DNA from: Hyphomicrobium album
GTDB lineage: Bacteria; Pseudomonadota; Alphaproteobacteria; Rhizobiales; Hyphomicrobiaceae
Direction: 5' to 3'
Assembly (NCBI RefSeq): GCF_009708035.1
Contig: NZ_WMBQ01000001.1
Coordinates: forward strand, 2,361,501-2,425,500
DNA length: 64,000 nucleotides
Shown: positions 55,748-64,000 of the stretch, piece after piece
Layout: every line of letters begins with the position of its first letter
How positions within the stretch are numbered: the first letter of the stretch is position 1
Program-made: the position numbers and the translations under genes
Notes under the pieces: generated by a model
The model's input: the letters and a program-made list of their open reading frames with translations, nothing else
Databases searched by the model: none
What the model was told of the DNA's origin: nothing

Positions 55748-56568
55748 GCGCGACGCGAGCCGGAGCTACCCGGACGCTGGCAATCGCCAATCAAAAGGGC
55801 GGCGTCGGCAAGACGACGACGGCCATCAATCTCGGAACCGCGCTGGCCTCGGTCGGCGAGCGCGTGCTGGTCATCGATCTCGATCCGCAGGGCAACGCAT
55901 CGACGGGGCTCGGCATCGACATCGAGAGCCGGCCGAAGACGTCGTATGACGTCCTCATCGGCGGTACCGGTCTCCTGGAGTGTGCGCAGCCGACGGCGGT
56001 GCCCGGCCTCTATGTGGTGCCGGCGAACTCTGATCTCGTCGGGATCGAGGCCGAGCTGACGGACGCCAACCGGCCGTTTCGTCTGCGGGATGCGGTGTCG
56101 GCGCTCGTCGCCAGGCAGCGCACGCTGCCGCCCGAGCAAACCTTCGCCTACGTGCTGATTGACTGCCCGCCGTCGCTCAATCTTTTGACGCTCAACGCGC
56201 TGTCGGCGGCGAACGCGGTGCTGGTGCCGGTGCAGTGCGAGTTCTTTGCGCTGGAGGGCATTTCGCAGCTCAAGGAATCGATCGACCAGATCCGCGCCAC
56301 GCTGAACCCGACGCTGGAAATCCAGGGCGTCGTGCTGACGATGCACGATGCGCGCACGTCGTTGTCGAAGGAAGTCGCCGACAACGTCCGCGCCTTCTTC
56401 GGCCCCAAGGTCTACGAGACGATCATCCCGCGCAACACGCGCGTGGCCGAGGCGCCGTCGCACGGCAAGCCGATCCTGCTCTACGATTTCGACTGCGCCG
56501 GCAGCCAGGCCTACATCAAGCTCGCGACCGAGATCATCGAGCGCGAGCGCCGTAACCAAGCCGCCTGA
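55744..56568 (+). CDS. parA: Chromosome partitioning ATPase ParA
   Basis: Deviant Walker-type ATPase of 274 residues that drives origin segregation with ParB. KGGVGKTTT (from residue 18) has both signature lysines; DLDPQGNAST and VLIDCPPSLNLLTL follow. It is coupled to rsmG by a four-base overlap, and parB begins 30 bases downstream. The gap and operon structure match other alphaproteobacterial chromosomes. Confidence 0.97.
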   Translation: MSATRAGATRTLAIANQKGGVGKTTTAINLGTALASVGERVLVIDLDPQGNASTGLGIDIESRPKTSYDVLIGGTGLLECAQPTAVPGLYVVPANSDLVGIEAELTDANRPFRLRDAVSALVARQRTLPPEQTFAYVLIDCPPSLNLLTLNALSAANAVLVPVQCEFFALEGISQLKESIDQIRATLNPTLEIQGVVLTMHDARTSLSKEVADNVRAFFGPKVYETIIPRNTRVAEAPSHGKPILLYDFDCAGSQAYIKLATEIIERERRNQAA

Positions 56569-56597
56569 TAACGAGAGCCCGAGCCTTCAGAGGACCC

Positions 56598-57467
56598 ATG
56601 AACGCACCCCTGCCCAGCCGTCTTGGACGCGGCCTTGCTGCTCTCATGAAGGAGCCCGTGCCCGGCGTGGCGTCGCTCCCGCCCGAGGGCCAGCAGCGCA
56701 TGGTGGCGACGGCCGATGTGCGCCCCAGCCGGCTCAATCCGCGCAAGGACTTCCGCGAAGATGAGCTTGCGGAGCTGACGGAGTCGATTCGCTCGAAGGG
56801 CCTTGTGCAGCCGATCATCGTGCGCCCCGCCGAGGGCGGCTATGAGATCGTCGCCGGCGAACGCCGCTGGCGGGCGGCGCAGAAGGCCGGCCTGCACACC
56901 GTGCCGGTCATCGCCCGCGACCTCACCGACAAGGAAGTTCTCGAGCTCGCCATCATCGAGAACGTGCAGCGTGCCGACCTCAACGCCATCGAAGAGGCGT
57001 CGGGCTATCGCGAGCTGATCGAGCGTTTCGACTACAGCCAGGAGCAGCTGTCCGAGATCATCGGCAAGTCGCGCAGCCACGTCGCCAACACGCTGCGCCT
57101 GCTGAAGCTCCCCGACGGCGTACAGACGATGGTGCAGGACGGCCGGCTCACCGCCGGGCATGCGCGCGCCCTCATCGGCCGCAACGACGCCGACGGCCTG
57201 GCGCAGCGCATTGTCAGCGAGGGCCTCAACGTCCGCGAGGTCGAGGCGCTGGTGCAGGGTGGCGGCGAGGTACCGCCCGGCGGACCGGTTTCGCGCACCC
57301 CCCGCGACAAGGACCCCGATACCAAGGCCTTCGAGAAGGATCTTTCCAACGTCCTCGGCCTCAAGGTCGAGATCAAGCGCGGCTCCGGCGAGAGCGGCAA
57401 CCTGGTCATCAAGTTCGGCAACTTCGACCAGCTCGACTATATCCGCCAGCGCCTGGGCGGCACTTGA
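56598..57467 (+). CDS. parB: Chromosome partitioning protein ParB
   Basis: CTP-dependent DNA clamp of 289 residues that loads at parS. An N-terminal ParA-interaction stretch (LGRGLAALM) is followed by the CTP-binding domain with GERRWRAAQ (from residue 87) and ENVQRADLN. The helix-turn-helix reading parS is at about 148-170 (QLSEIIGKSRSHVANTLRLL), and a C-terminal dimerisation region follows. Three parS-like sites lie within 3.5 kb upstream. Confidence 0.97.
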   Translation: MNAPLPSRLGRGLAALMKEPVPGVASLPPEGQQRMVATADVRPSRLNPRKDFREDELAELTESIRSKGLVQPIIVRPAEGGYEIVAGERRWRAAQKAGLHTVPVIARDLTDKEVLELAIIENVQRADLNAIEEASGYRELIERFDYSQEQLSEIIGKSRSHVANTLRLLKLPDGVQTMVQDGRLTAGHARALIGRNDADGLAQRIVSEGLNVREVEALVQGGGEVPPGGPVSRTPRDKDPDTKAFEKDLSNVLGLKVEIKRGSGESGNLVIKFGNFDQLDYIRQRLGGT

Positions 57468-57538
57468 GCTTGACGCCACGCTGCCGTTGCTGCATCTGCC
57501 GGACGCTATAACTCCTTGCGCCCGTTGAGGATCGCGCC

Positions 57539-57859
57539 ATGAGCGACGTGTTGCTGCAACTCGCGGCCACCATCAGCGCCCGCCGGTCGGCGACCGCGGA
57601 CAGCTCCTACACGCGCCAGCTGCTCGACGCCGGCCCGGCCAGGTGCGCCAAGAAGCTCGGCGAGGAGGCGATCGAGACGGTCATCGCCGGGACCTCCGAG
57701 GGCGACGAACAGCTAAAGGCGGAAGCCGCCGATCTCATCTACCATTTGCTGGTGCTGCTGGAGAGCCGCGGCGTAGCGCTCAATGACGTGCTCGCCGTGC
57801 TCGACAAGCGGCAGGGCGTCTCTGGCCTTAAAGAGAAGGCCGAGCGCAGCAAGGGCTGA
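57539..57859 (+). CDS. hisE: Phosphoribosyl-ATP pyrophosphohydrolase
   Basis: Second-step enzyme of histidine synthesis, 106 residues, hydrolysing PR-ATP to PR-AMP. The MazG-like metal-binding motif is intact (E42, E43, E46 in GEEAIET and E62, D65 in EAADLIYH). Other his genes are not in the window, so the gene is separate from the hisBHAF cluster it often joins. coaA follows about 36 bases later. Confidence 0.93.
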   Translation: MSDVLLQLAATISARRSATADSSYTRQLLDAGPARCAKKLGEEAIETVIAGTSEGDEQLKAEAADLIYHLLVLLESRGVALNDVLAVLDKRQGVSGLKEKAERSKG

Positions 57860-57895
57860 TATAACAACCAGAAATCCCGGCTCGGCGTGACCGCG

Positions 57896-58849
57896 ATGTC
57901 CTATCCCGCCAACCTCCAGTTCTCGCCCTATCGCGTCTTCGAGCGCGAGGAATGGGCGCGGTTGCGCGCCGACACCCCGATGACCCTGAAGGAGAGCGAG
58001 CTCGAGCAGCTCTCCGGTCTCATCGAGGAGCTGTCGGTCGAGGAGGTCGAGCAGATCTACCTGCCGATGTCGCGCCTCCTGAATCTCTACGTGGCGGGGG
58101 CGCAGCAGCTCCATTCGATATCTTCGAAGTTCCTCGGCCGTACCGACGGCAAGGTGCCTTTCATCATCGGCGTCGGCGGCTCCGTGGCAGTCGGCAAGAG
58201 CACCACGGCGCGTGTTCTGAAGGCGCTGCTGGCGCGCTGGCCGGACCATCCGCGCGTCGACCAGATCACCACTGACGGCTTCCTAATGCCCAATGAGGAG
58301 CTGGAACGCCGCAAGATCATGGACCGCAAGGGCTTCCCGGAAAGCTTTGACACGGCGCGTCTGCTGAACTTCCTCGCCAGCGTGAAGTCGGGCGTGAAGC
58401 GCGTCGAGGCGCCGGTCTATTCGCACTTCCATTACGACATCATTCCCGACCAGAAGGTCGTCGTCGAAAGCCCCGACATTCTCATCGTCGAGGGACTCAA
58501 CGTCCTGCAGCCGGCGCGCATGCCGCGCGGTGGCGAGGTGATCCCGTTCGTGTCGGATTTCTTCGATTTCTCGATCTATCTCGACGCCGACCCCGCGGTG
58601 ATCGAGGACTGGTACGTCACCCGCTTCATGCGCCTGCGCACCACGGCGTTCCGCGACCCGGCCGCTTACTTCCACCAGTATGCGGGCCTGTCGCCGGAGG
58701 CGGCGCAAGCCCGCGCGCTCGAGATCTGGCGCTCGATCAACCTCAAGAACCTGGAAGAGAACATCCTGCCGACGCGGCAGCGGGCGCGCCTCATTCTGCG
58801 CAAGGAAGCCGACCATCACGTCGAATCGGTCGCTCTACGCAAACTTTGA
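57896..58849 (+). CDS. coaA: Type I pantothenate kinase
   Basis: First and regulated enzyme of CoA synthesis, 317 residues from [12 protein letters not shown] (a GTG three codons earlier is also possible). The P-loop is [10 protein letters not shown] (residues 94-103), followed by [16 protein letters not shown] and YDIIPDQ, which bind substrate. Length and sequence match the E. coli-type enzyme. hisE-coaA pairs are usual in Rhizobiales. Confidence 0.95.
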   Translation: MSYPANLQFSPYRVFEREEWARLRADTPMTLKESELEQLSGLIEELSVEEVEQIYLPMSRLLNLYVAGAQQLHSISSKFLGRTDGKVPFIIGVGGSVAVGKSTTARVLKALLARWPDHPRVDQITTDGFLMPNEELERRKIMDRKGFPESFDTARLLNFLASVKSGVKRVEAPVYSHFHYDIIPDQKVVVESPDILIVEGLNVLQPARMPRGGEVIPFVSDFFDFSIYLDADPAVIEDWYVTRFMRLRTTAFRDPAAYFHQYAGLSPEAAQARALEIWRSINLKNLEENILPTRQRARLILRKEADHHVESVALRKL

Positions 58850-58854
58850 CCAGA

Positions 58855-58882
58855 CAAAAAAAGGACCGCCTGGGGAGGCGGC
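58855..58882 (-). terminator. Intrinsic terminator for the minus-strand gene ending at 58931
   Basis: CCGCCT-GGGG-AGGCGG (58866-58881) is followed on the minus strand by GTCC and then a T-run (A-run 58855-58862 on plus). It lies about 50 bases past the stop of the minus-strand hypothetical gene and 6 bases after the coaA stop. Confidence 0.7.
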
Positions 58883-58930
58883 CCGTCAAGTGACGCGCTC
58901 TAGCTCTAGATTAGGTGCAGGGAGTGCCGC

Positions 58931-59500
58931 TCAATGAGTGCGCGGCTTCGGCGGTTTTCGCGGCGCCATGACCGCGACAATGAAAGCGCCGACTGCGAGT
59001 TGACCTCGCATGGCGTTTTCGACCGCTGGTAATTGCAGCCAGTGCCGGGCCAGCACCGCTTGCTGCTCTATCGCCGTTGCGACCGCCCATAGCCCAAGGT
59101 CACACCAGATTGCGGGCAGCGGGGGCTGCGTCGCGGTGTGGGCGGTAGCGGCGGCGACAGTCTCTTCCGGCGCGGCGTCGTTGGCGGCCGGGATATGGGT
59201 GCGCACGCTGGCGGCGAGTGGCCGCCGCGCGGCGGGTTGAAACGGGCCGGGGCGGGCAAGCGCACGGCCATTGGTTTGGGAGATGCGCCGGGCGTCGGCC
59301 ATCAGGCGGGCCTGATCGGCGTGAAACTTGTCGCGCAGGCGGCGAATGACGGAGGGATTTTCGACCCCAAGCGAGCGGATGGCGGTGGTCGGCTTGAGAG
59401 CCGGATTGGCGGCGAGCAGTGCCGCGAGGCTCCGCAAGTGCCGGCTATCGTCGAGGCCGCTACCCTTTGGACGCCCATAACGCGCGTGCATGGTCGGCAT
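58931..59500 (-). CDS. Hypothetical protein with HTH-like N-terminus
   Basis: Protein of 189 residues from the ATG at 59500 (MPTMHARYGRPKGSGLDD). The N-terminal 70 residues (HLRSLAALLAANPALKPTTA, IRSLGVENPSVIRRLRDKFH) look like a small helix-turn-helix domain with a basic RPKGSG start. A Pro/Ala-rich middle is followed by a hydrophobic, helical C-terminal part (LPAIWCDLGLWAVATAIEQQ, AVLARHWLQLPAVENAMR) faintly like phasin-type helices. No named family is assigned. It may be a regulator with a membrane- or granule-binding tail, which is only a guess. Confidence 0.65.
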   Translation of the reverse strand: MPTMHARYGRPKGSGLDDSRHLRSLAALLAANPALKPTTAIRSLGVENPSVIRRLRDKFHADQARLMADARRISQTNGRALARPGPFQPAARRPLAASVRTHIPAANDAAPEETVAAATAHTATQPPLPAIWCDLGLWAVATAIEQQAVLARHWLQLPAVENAMRGQLAVGAFIVAVMAPRKPPKPRTH

Positions 59501-59686
59501 GCAATCGGTCCCCATGACCTTCGAGATCGGCTCGAATCGGTATTGGGATTATGTTTGTGCGTCAGAGCGTTGCCAGGGAGAATAAATGCATTGTAGCAGC
59601 CAGCCGGTGCAATCGGCGGGCGTTGTGGCGCAAATGCACCCGCGCCTTGTATGGGATACCGGCCGAGCTACAGCGCATCCGCGGCC

Positions 59687-60688
59687 TTAGCCGGCGATCA
59701 ACCCTTCCTGCTTGGCGATAGCCGAGAGCGGAAGCTCGGGCCGCGCTCCGAGGTGGCTGATCACCTCGGCGGCAGCGAGACTGCCGAGCCGCCCGCAATC
59801 GACGAGCTTCAGATTGCGCGTGTAGCCATAGAGGAAACCCGCAGCGTAGAGATCGCCGGCGCCCGTGGCGTCGACCACCTTCTCGACGCGCGTCGGGCGC
59901 ACCTGCACGGTCTCCTTCTGCGTGACGATCACCGACCCGGCTTCCGAGCGCGTCAGCACGGCGATCTCGCATTCGCCGCGCACGGCCGCCGCCGCCTCGT
60001 CGAAGCTGTTCACCTCGTAGAGCGCGGTGATCTCCTTCTCGTTGGCGAACAAGATGTCGATCTCGCTTTTGACGAGCTTGCGGAAGTCAGTGCGATGGCG
60101 ATCGACGCAGAACGCGTCGGAGAGCGACAGGGCAGTCTTGCGACCGGCCTTGGCGGCGATGGCGGCAGCGGCGTGAAACGCGTCCTTGGCCTCGGGCTTA
60201 TCGAAAAGGTAGCCCTCAAGGTACGTGACTTTGGCGGCGGCGATCATGGCCGCGTCGACCTCGGCGGGTCCCAGCTCGGTGCTGGCGCCGAGGAAGGTAT
60301 TCATCGTGCGCTCGCCGTCCGGCGTCACGAGGATCAGGCATACCGCGGTCGGCAGGCCGCCCGTCGCCGGCGCCGTCCCGAAGGCAACGCCCGAGGCGCG
60401 GATATCGTGCCAGAACACCTTGCCGAACTGGTCGTCGGCGACGCGGCCGATGAAGGCGCCTTTGCCGCCGAACGATGCGAGCCCGGCGATGGTGTTGGCG
60501 GCCGAGCCGCCCGAGCGCTCCATCGCAGGGCCCATGAGGCCGTACAGACGGTCGGCCTCCTGCGCATCGATGAGGCGCATGAAGCCCTTGGCGAGGTCGT
60601 GCTTCGACAAGAAGGCGTCGTCGCAGTGTCCGAAGATGTCGACGATGGCATTGCCGATGCCGACAACGTCGTAGCGCGTCTCTTGCAT
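59687..60688 (-). CDS. PfkB-family carbohydrate kinase, probably adenosine kinase
   Basis: Kinase of 333 residues from MQETRYDVVGIGNAIVD; the frame is open to 60766. PfkB signatures are present: SGGSAANTIAGLASFGGKGAFIG near the N-terminus and VDATGAGDLYAAGFLYGY with the catalytic Asp near the C-terminus. The GNAIVDI start and close relatives remembered from Rhizobiales point to adenosine kinase, with other sugar kinases possible. It lies between coaA and holA on the minus strand and is separated from holA by about 100 bases. Confidence 0.85.
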   Translation of the reverse strand: MQETRYDVVGIGNAIVDIFGHCDDAFLSKHDLAKGFMRLIDAQEADRLYGLMGPAMERSGGSAANTIAGLASFGGKGAFIGRVADDQFGKVFWHDIRASGVAFGTAPATGGLPTAVCLILVTPDGERTMNTFLGASTELGPAEVDAAMIAAAKVTYLEGYLFDKPEAKDAFHAAAAIAAKAGRKTALSLSDAFCVDRHRTDFRKLVKSEIDILFANEKEITALYEVNSFDEAAAAVRGECEIAVLTRSEAGSVIVTQKETVQVRPTRVEKVVDATGAGDLYAAGFLYGYTRNLKLVDCGRLGSLAAAEVISHLGARPELPLSAIAKQEGLIAG

Positions 60689-60785
60689 AAACCCCCCAAT
60701 GTCGTGATAGCCGCGCACTATAGGCACCGCGCCGCGCCCGACAAGTCGGCTGGACGAATATGCCAAAAACCAAGTGCTGGCTTGG

Positions 60786-61823
60786 CTAATGCGCCCCCCG
60801 GGCCGGGGCCGGCCGCGCCGCGGCGGCCACCGCGATGAGCAAATCCTCGGTGATGGCCTCCTCGAGTGCCGAGGTGAGGCGTGCCGCCTTGGCGGCCTCC
60901 GCCGTCCGCTTCAGTACCTGGGCGAGCCGGGGTGACGACCACAGCCGGCACTGAACGCCGAGCGCGTCTTTCTGCTTGAAATGCACGGGCGGCCGCTGCT
61001 GGCGGATCACGTCCTCGAAGGAGCTCCCGGCATCGAGGTCCGTCCTGATGCGGTGCAGGCGCTGCAAGTGCCGCTGCAGCATAAGGATGATCAGCTGCGG
61101 GCTCTCGCCGGCGGCGAGGGCGCGCGAATACTCGGCGACGGCCCGTCTGGCGTCGCCCCCTGCGGCGGCATTGAGCGTCCGGTCGATGGCGAGCTCGGAG
61201 GCATCGCCGACGATCGCCTCGATGTCGGACGCTTCGATCTCCTTCCGCCCGGCGGCGTAGAGGGCGAGCTTCTCGATCTCGCCGCGCGACAACGCCCGGT
61301 CGGCACCCATGCGGGCGACGAGAAGCTCGCGCGCGTCCGACGTGATGCCGAGCCCGTGCGGCTTCAGCGTCTCGGCGATGAGACCTTCGATGTCGCGCGC
61401 CTCGTCCGCGTAGCAGGCGACGGCGGCGGCCTGCGCCGACTTCTCGAACATGGCGCGCATCGCGTCGGTCGGCTTCAGGTTGCCGGCCTCGACGATGAGC
61501 GTCGCTGCAAGCGTGCCCCCGACCAGAAGCGGCTGCAGCGCCTGGGCGGTGATGCGGCGTCCGGCAGTGGCGCGCACGACTTTGGATCCGCCGAACATGG
61601 GGATCGTCTGCAGCTCGACAGCGAGGCGGTCCGGGTCGGTATCGAGGTCGGTGTCGTCGATCCGGATGATCTCTCCGTTGTCGCGCGCGGCGACCAGCGC
61701 GGCGAGCTTCGCGGCGCGCTCGGACACCAGTCCCGCGTCGGTGCCATAGAACAGCACCGCGGGATGCTTAGGTCCCGGCGGGTTGAGGAATGACTGAGCT
61801 TGATGCGCTTTGATGGCAACCAT
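60786..61823 (-). CDS. holA: DNA polymerase III delta subunit
   Basis: Clamp-loader delta subunit of 345 residues that opens the sliding clamp. The N-terminal HPAVLFYGTDAGLVSERAAKL, the mid-domain SRGEIEKLALYAAGRKEIEA, and the C-terminal LIILMLQRHLQRLHRIR are typical. No functional P-loop is expected in delta. It is downstream of leuS and lptE on the same strand (leuS-lptE-holA), the standard order in alphaproteobacteria. Confidence 0.93.
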   Translation of the reverse strand: MVAIKAHQAQSFLNPPGPKHPAVLFYGTDAGLVSERAAKLAALVAARDNGEIIRIDDTDLDTDPDRLAVELQTIPMFGGSKVVRATAGRRITAQALQPLLVGGTLAATLIVEAGNLKPTDAMRAMFEKSAQAAAVACYADEARDIEGLIAETLKPHGLGITSDARELLVARMGADRALSRGEIEKLALYAAGRKEIEASDIEAIVGDASELAIDRTLNAAAGGDARRAVAEYSRALAAGESPQLIILMLQRHLQRLHRIRTDLDAGSSFEDVIRQQRPPVHFKQKDALGVQCRLWSSPRLAQVLKRTAEAAKAARLTSALEEAITEDLLIAVAAAARPAPARGAH

Positions 61824-61876
61824 GATTGCGCGCCGTCATAGCATATGACGGCCGCACTGCGTCACGCGCTGCGTTA

Positions 61877-62413
61877 TCAGGCGTTGCCGGAGAGGAAGGC
61901 GGCGACGCGCCCCTTGAGCTCTTCGCCGACGGTCTTGGCGGCGCGATCCTCGGCGTCCTGGCGGGCCCGCACGTTGGCGAACACGCTGTCGAAGCGCTGG
62001 AAGGCGACGCGGCCGTGGCTCTCGCCCGTCAGCGCCACCGAGCGGTCGGCGATGCGTACGAGGCGGAAGCTGGTGTCGAGATTGTAGACGCTGCCCGATG
62101 AGTTGCCGTCGATCTGCACCAGGGTAGGCGTCAGCGACTCGCGGATGACGATCTCGAGACGATAGACGGGCTGGGCCGCGAGGCCGCCGCCGGTCGACTG
62201 GTAGATCAGCTCGTTGCGCAGGCGCTGACCGACGCGGCCTGGAATGGGCGCAACTTCGAGTTCTTTGAGCTTTTCACTGAGCTCGGCGCCACCGACGATG
62301 GCGCTGGAGGCGTACATTGGCCGGAAACCGGAATCGCCGCAGCCGGCCACGAGCATGGATGCCGCAGCACACGCGAACACAACCCGGATCATCCCTCGGC
62401 GGCGAGCCTTCAA
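61877..62413 (-). CDS. lptE: LPS-assembly lipoprotein LptE
   Basis: Outer-membrane lipoprotein of 178 residues that plugs LptD and helps place lipopolysaccharide on the cell surface. A lipoprotein signal ends in LVAGC, with C25 to be acylated. The mature domain has RNELIYQ, YRLEIVIRESLTP and the pattern VYNLDTSFRLVRIAD. An ATG seven codons downstream (MIRVVFACAA) is an alternative start. It lies 23 bases after leuS and 54 bases before holA. Confidence 0.92.
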   Translation of the reverse strand: MKARRRGMIRVVFACAAASMLVAGCGDSGFRPMYASSAIVGGAELSEKLKELEVAPIPGRVGQRLRNELIYQSTGGGLAAQPVYRLEIVIRESLTPTLVQIDGNSSGSVYNLDTSFRLVRIADRSVALTGESHGRVAFQRFDSVFANVRARQDAEDRAAKTVGEELKGRVAAFLSGNA

Positions 62414-62435
62414 GCGCCGTCCCCCGTGCTCGTCC

Positions 62436-64000
62436 TCAAACGACGACGTTTACAATCTTCTGAGGCACAACGATGACCCGCTTTGCCGGCCGTCCCTCGA
62501 GGGCCCTCTGCACCGGCTCAAGCCTGAGTGCAGCGGCCTCGATTTCCCCGGAATTGGCTGTTCGGGCAATCGTTAACTCATCCCGTCGCTTACCATTCAC
62601 CTGTACGGCAATGGTGATCGTATCGTCAACGAGCAACGCCGGATCGACCTCCGGCCAGGCCTGATTGGCGAGCAGTGTGTTGTATCCGAGCCGCGCCCAG
62701 CATTCCTCGGCCAAATGCGGCATCATTGGGCCGATCGTCTGCACCAGAAACTCGAGCGCCTCGCGCTGGGCCCAGGCGAAATCTTCCCCCGCTTTCCCCA
62801 AGGCCCCACCCAGAACATTTGTGAACTCGTAGACCTGGGCAACGGCCACATTGAAGCGCAGGCCCTCGATGGACCGGGCCACCTGGTCGAGCGCCTTGTG
62901 CGACGCGCGGCGGAGCGCCATTGCCTCGGGGCTGAACGCCGCCGGCATGGGCGTGCCCTTCGGGGCGGCGCTGTCGGCGCCCTGATCGACGAGGCGCCAG
63001 ATGCGCTGGGCGAAGCGGCGGGCTCCGTCGACGCCGACGTCCGTATAGATGACGTCGCGCTCCGGCGGGCTGTCGGACAGCACGAACCAGCGCGCCACGT
63101 CGGCGCCGTAGCGGCTGACAAAATCGTCGAGATCGACGGTGTTCTTGCGCGACTTCGACATCTTCTCGACCGAGCCGATCGTCGCCGTGTCGCCGGTCGA
63201 GATCTCGATCGCGCGGCGCGTGGCCCCCTCGCCCTCGATGCGCACCTGGGCCGGCTGCAGCCAGCCGCCGCGGCGCGACTTGTAGGTCTCGTGGGTGACC
63301 ATGCCCTGCGTGAACAAGGCGGCGAACGGCTCGCGCACGTTCTGATTCAGCTTCAGGTGACCGGTGTCGCACAGCGCGCGCGTGAAGAAGCGCGAATAGA
63401 GCAGGTGCAGGATCGCGTGCTCGATGCCGCCGATGTACTGGTCGACCGAAAGCCAGTAGGCGGCCTCCGTTTTGTCGACGGGCGTCTTGGCGTGCGGGGC
63501 GGTAAAGCGCACGAAGTACCACGACGAGTCGACGAACGTGTCCATGGTGTCCGTCTCGCGACGCGCCTCGCCCCCGCACGACGGGCACTTCACGTGCTTC
63601 CACGTCGGGTGACGGTCGAGCGGATTGCCGGGCTTGTCGAACGTCGCGTCCGTCGGCAGCTCCACCGGCAGGTCGGCATCCGGCACGGGGACAGTGCCGC
63701 ACTTCTCGCAGTGGATGATCGGGATCGGGCAGCCCCAATAGCGCTGCCGCGAGATGCCCCAGTCGCGCAGGCGGTAGTTCACCTTGCGGGTGCCGGCCGG
63801 CTTCTTGCCGAGCTTCGTCTTTTCCAGGCGCCCGGCGACTTCCTCGAACGCCGCCTTGGTGTCGAGGCCGTCGAGGAACGACGAGTTGATCATCGTGCCG
63901 TCGGCGTCGAACGCCTTGTCCTTGATGGCGAACGTCGCGGCGTCCTCGCCCGGCGGCAGGATCACCGGCTTGAACGGCAGATCGTACTTGCGCGCGAAGT
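62436..64000 (-). CDS. leuS: Leucyl-tRNA synthetase, C-terminal part (runs off window)
   Basis: The frame is open to the window end, giving about 521 residues of the roughly 870 expected. Visible parts are the editing domain remnant, [21 protein letters not shown] with a zinc-type Cys cluster (HCEKCG, KCPSCGG), the catalytic KMSKS in [13 protein letters not shown], the anticodon-binding domain and the C-terminal domain ending KIVNVVV. It charges tRNA-Leu. It is first in leuS-lptE-holA. The true start lies beyond 64000. Confidence 0.97.
   Translation of the reverse strand, partial: FARKYDLPFKPVILPPGEDAATFAIKDKAFDADGTMINSSFLDGLDTKAAFEEVAGRLEKTKLGKKPAGTRKVNYRLRDWGISRQRYWGCPIPIIHCEKCGTVPVPDADLPVELPTDATFDKPGNPLDRHPTWKHVKCPSCGGEARRETDTMDTFVDSSWYFVRFTAPHAKTPVDKTEAAYWLSVDQYIGGIEHAILHLLYSRFFTRALCDTGHLKLNQNVREPFAALFTQGMVTHETYKSRRGGWLQPAQVRIEGEGATRRAIEISTGDTATIGSVEKMSKSRKNTVDLDDFVSRYGADVARWFVLSDSPPERDVIYTDVGVDGARRFAQRIWRLVDQGADSAAPKGTPMPAAFSPEAMALRRASHKALDQVARSIEGLRFNVAVAQVYEFTNVLGGALGKAGEDFAWAQREALEFLVQTIGPMMPHLAEECWARLGYNTLLANQAWPEVDPALLVDDTITIAVQVNGKRRDELTIARTANSGEIEAAALRLEPVQRALEGRPAKRVIVVPQKIVNVVV

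Overview
The window is a GC-rich stretch of an alphaproteobacterial chromosome, most likely order Hyphomicrobiales (Rhizobiales). The evidence is the gene order maf-aroE-coaE-dnaQ / ppsR / hemE-hemJ-rho and mnmE-mnmG-rsmG-parA-parB-holA-lptE-leuS, an alphaproteobacterial ccmABCDG-acnA divergon, DUF2794, DUF2865, IalB and Tim44-like genes, and a mesaconyl-CoA hydratase of the ethylmalonyl-CoA pathway. The genus cannot be fixed from the sequence alone.

Layout. 1-4.8 kb: small exported proteins, a choloylglycine-hydrolase-family amidase, a NUDIX hydrolase, an SDR enzyme, and a 29-codon pqqA-type peptide gene standing alone with its own Shine-Dalgarno and terminator. 4.9-8.5 kb: sdhCDA without sdhB, then a BrnT-like toxin/HTH antitoxin pair whose toxin looks frameshifted. 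8.5-15.3 kb: mch and an Mcl2-like gene, two adjacent 76-bp hairpin elements, pdxY, nhaA, and a SulP transporter divergent from a beta-carbonic anhydrase. 15.3-22.3 kb: ccmABCDG (cytochrome c maturation), acnA, DUF1223. 22.3-32.3 kb: a Fic protein with an array of operator-like half-sites, prlC-type peptidase, a candidate non-coding RNA, DUF2794, a BI-1/YbhL membrane protein with a structured leader, a YbbAP-like ABC system divergent from tesA, and thpR. 32.3-44.5 kb: intergenic repeats, envelope genes (DUF2865, IalB, MltA, Tim44-like), an Smr protein, fxsA, secB, dnaQ-coaE-aroE-maf-ppsR.

44.5-64 kb is probably the replication-origin domain. The ppsR-hemE gap is the conserved alphaproteobacterial oriC position and holds an AT-rich tract and several inverted repeats. 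Three parS-like sites lie at mnmE/mnmG, inside mnmG and inside rsmG, next to parAB. hisE-coaA, an adenosine-kinase-type PfkB protein, holA, lptE and the 3' part of leuS complete the window.

Repeats are concentrated in convergent gene junctions. Four elements with GTCAT/ATGAC inverted ends occupy four of the five convergent gaps longer than about 150 bp. The fifth, after rho, holds a roughly 470-bp unit carrying a DUF559 nuclease-like gene between inverted copies of a palindrome. A remnant of the same unit lies at 32.3 kb.
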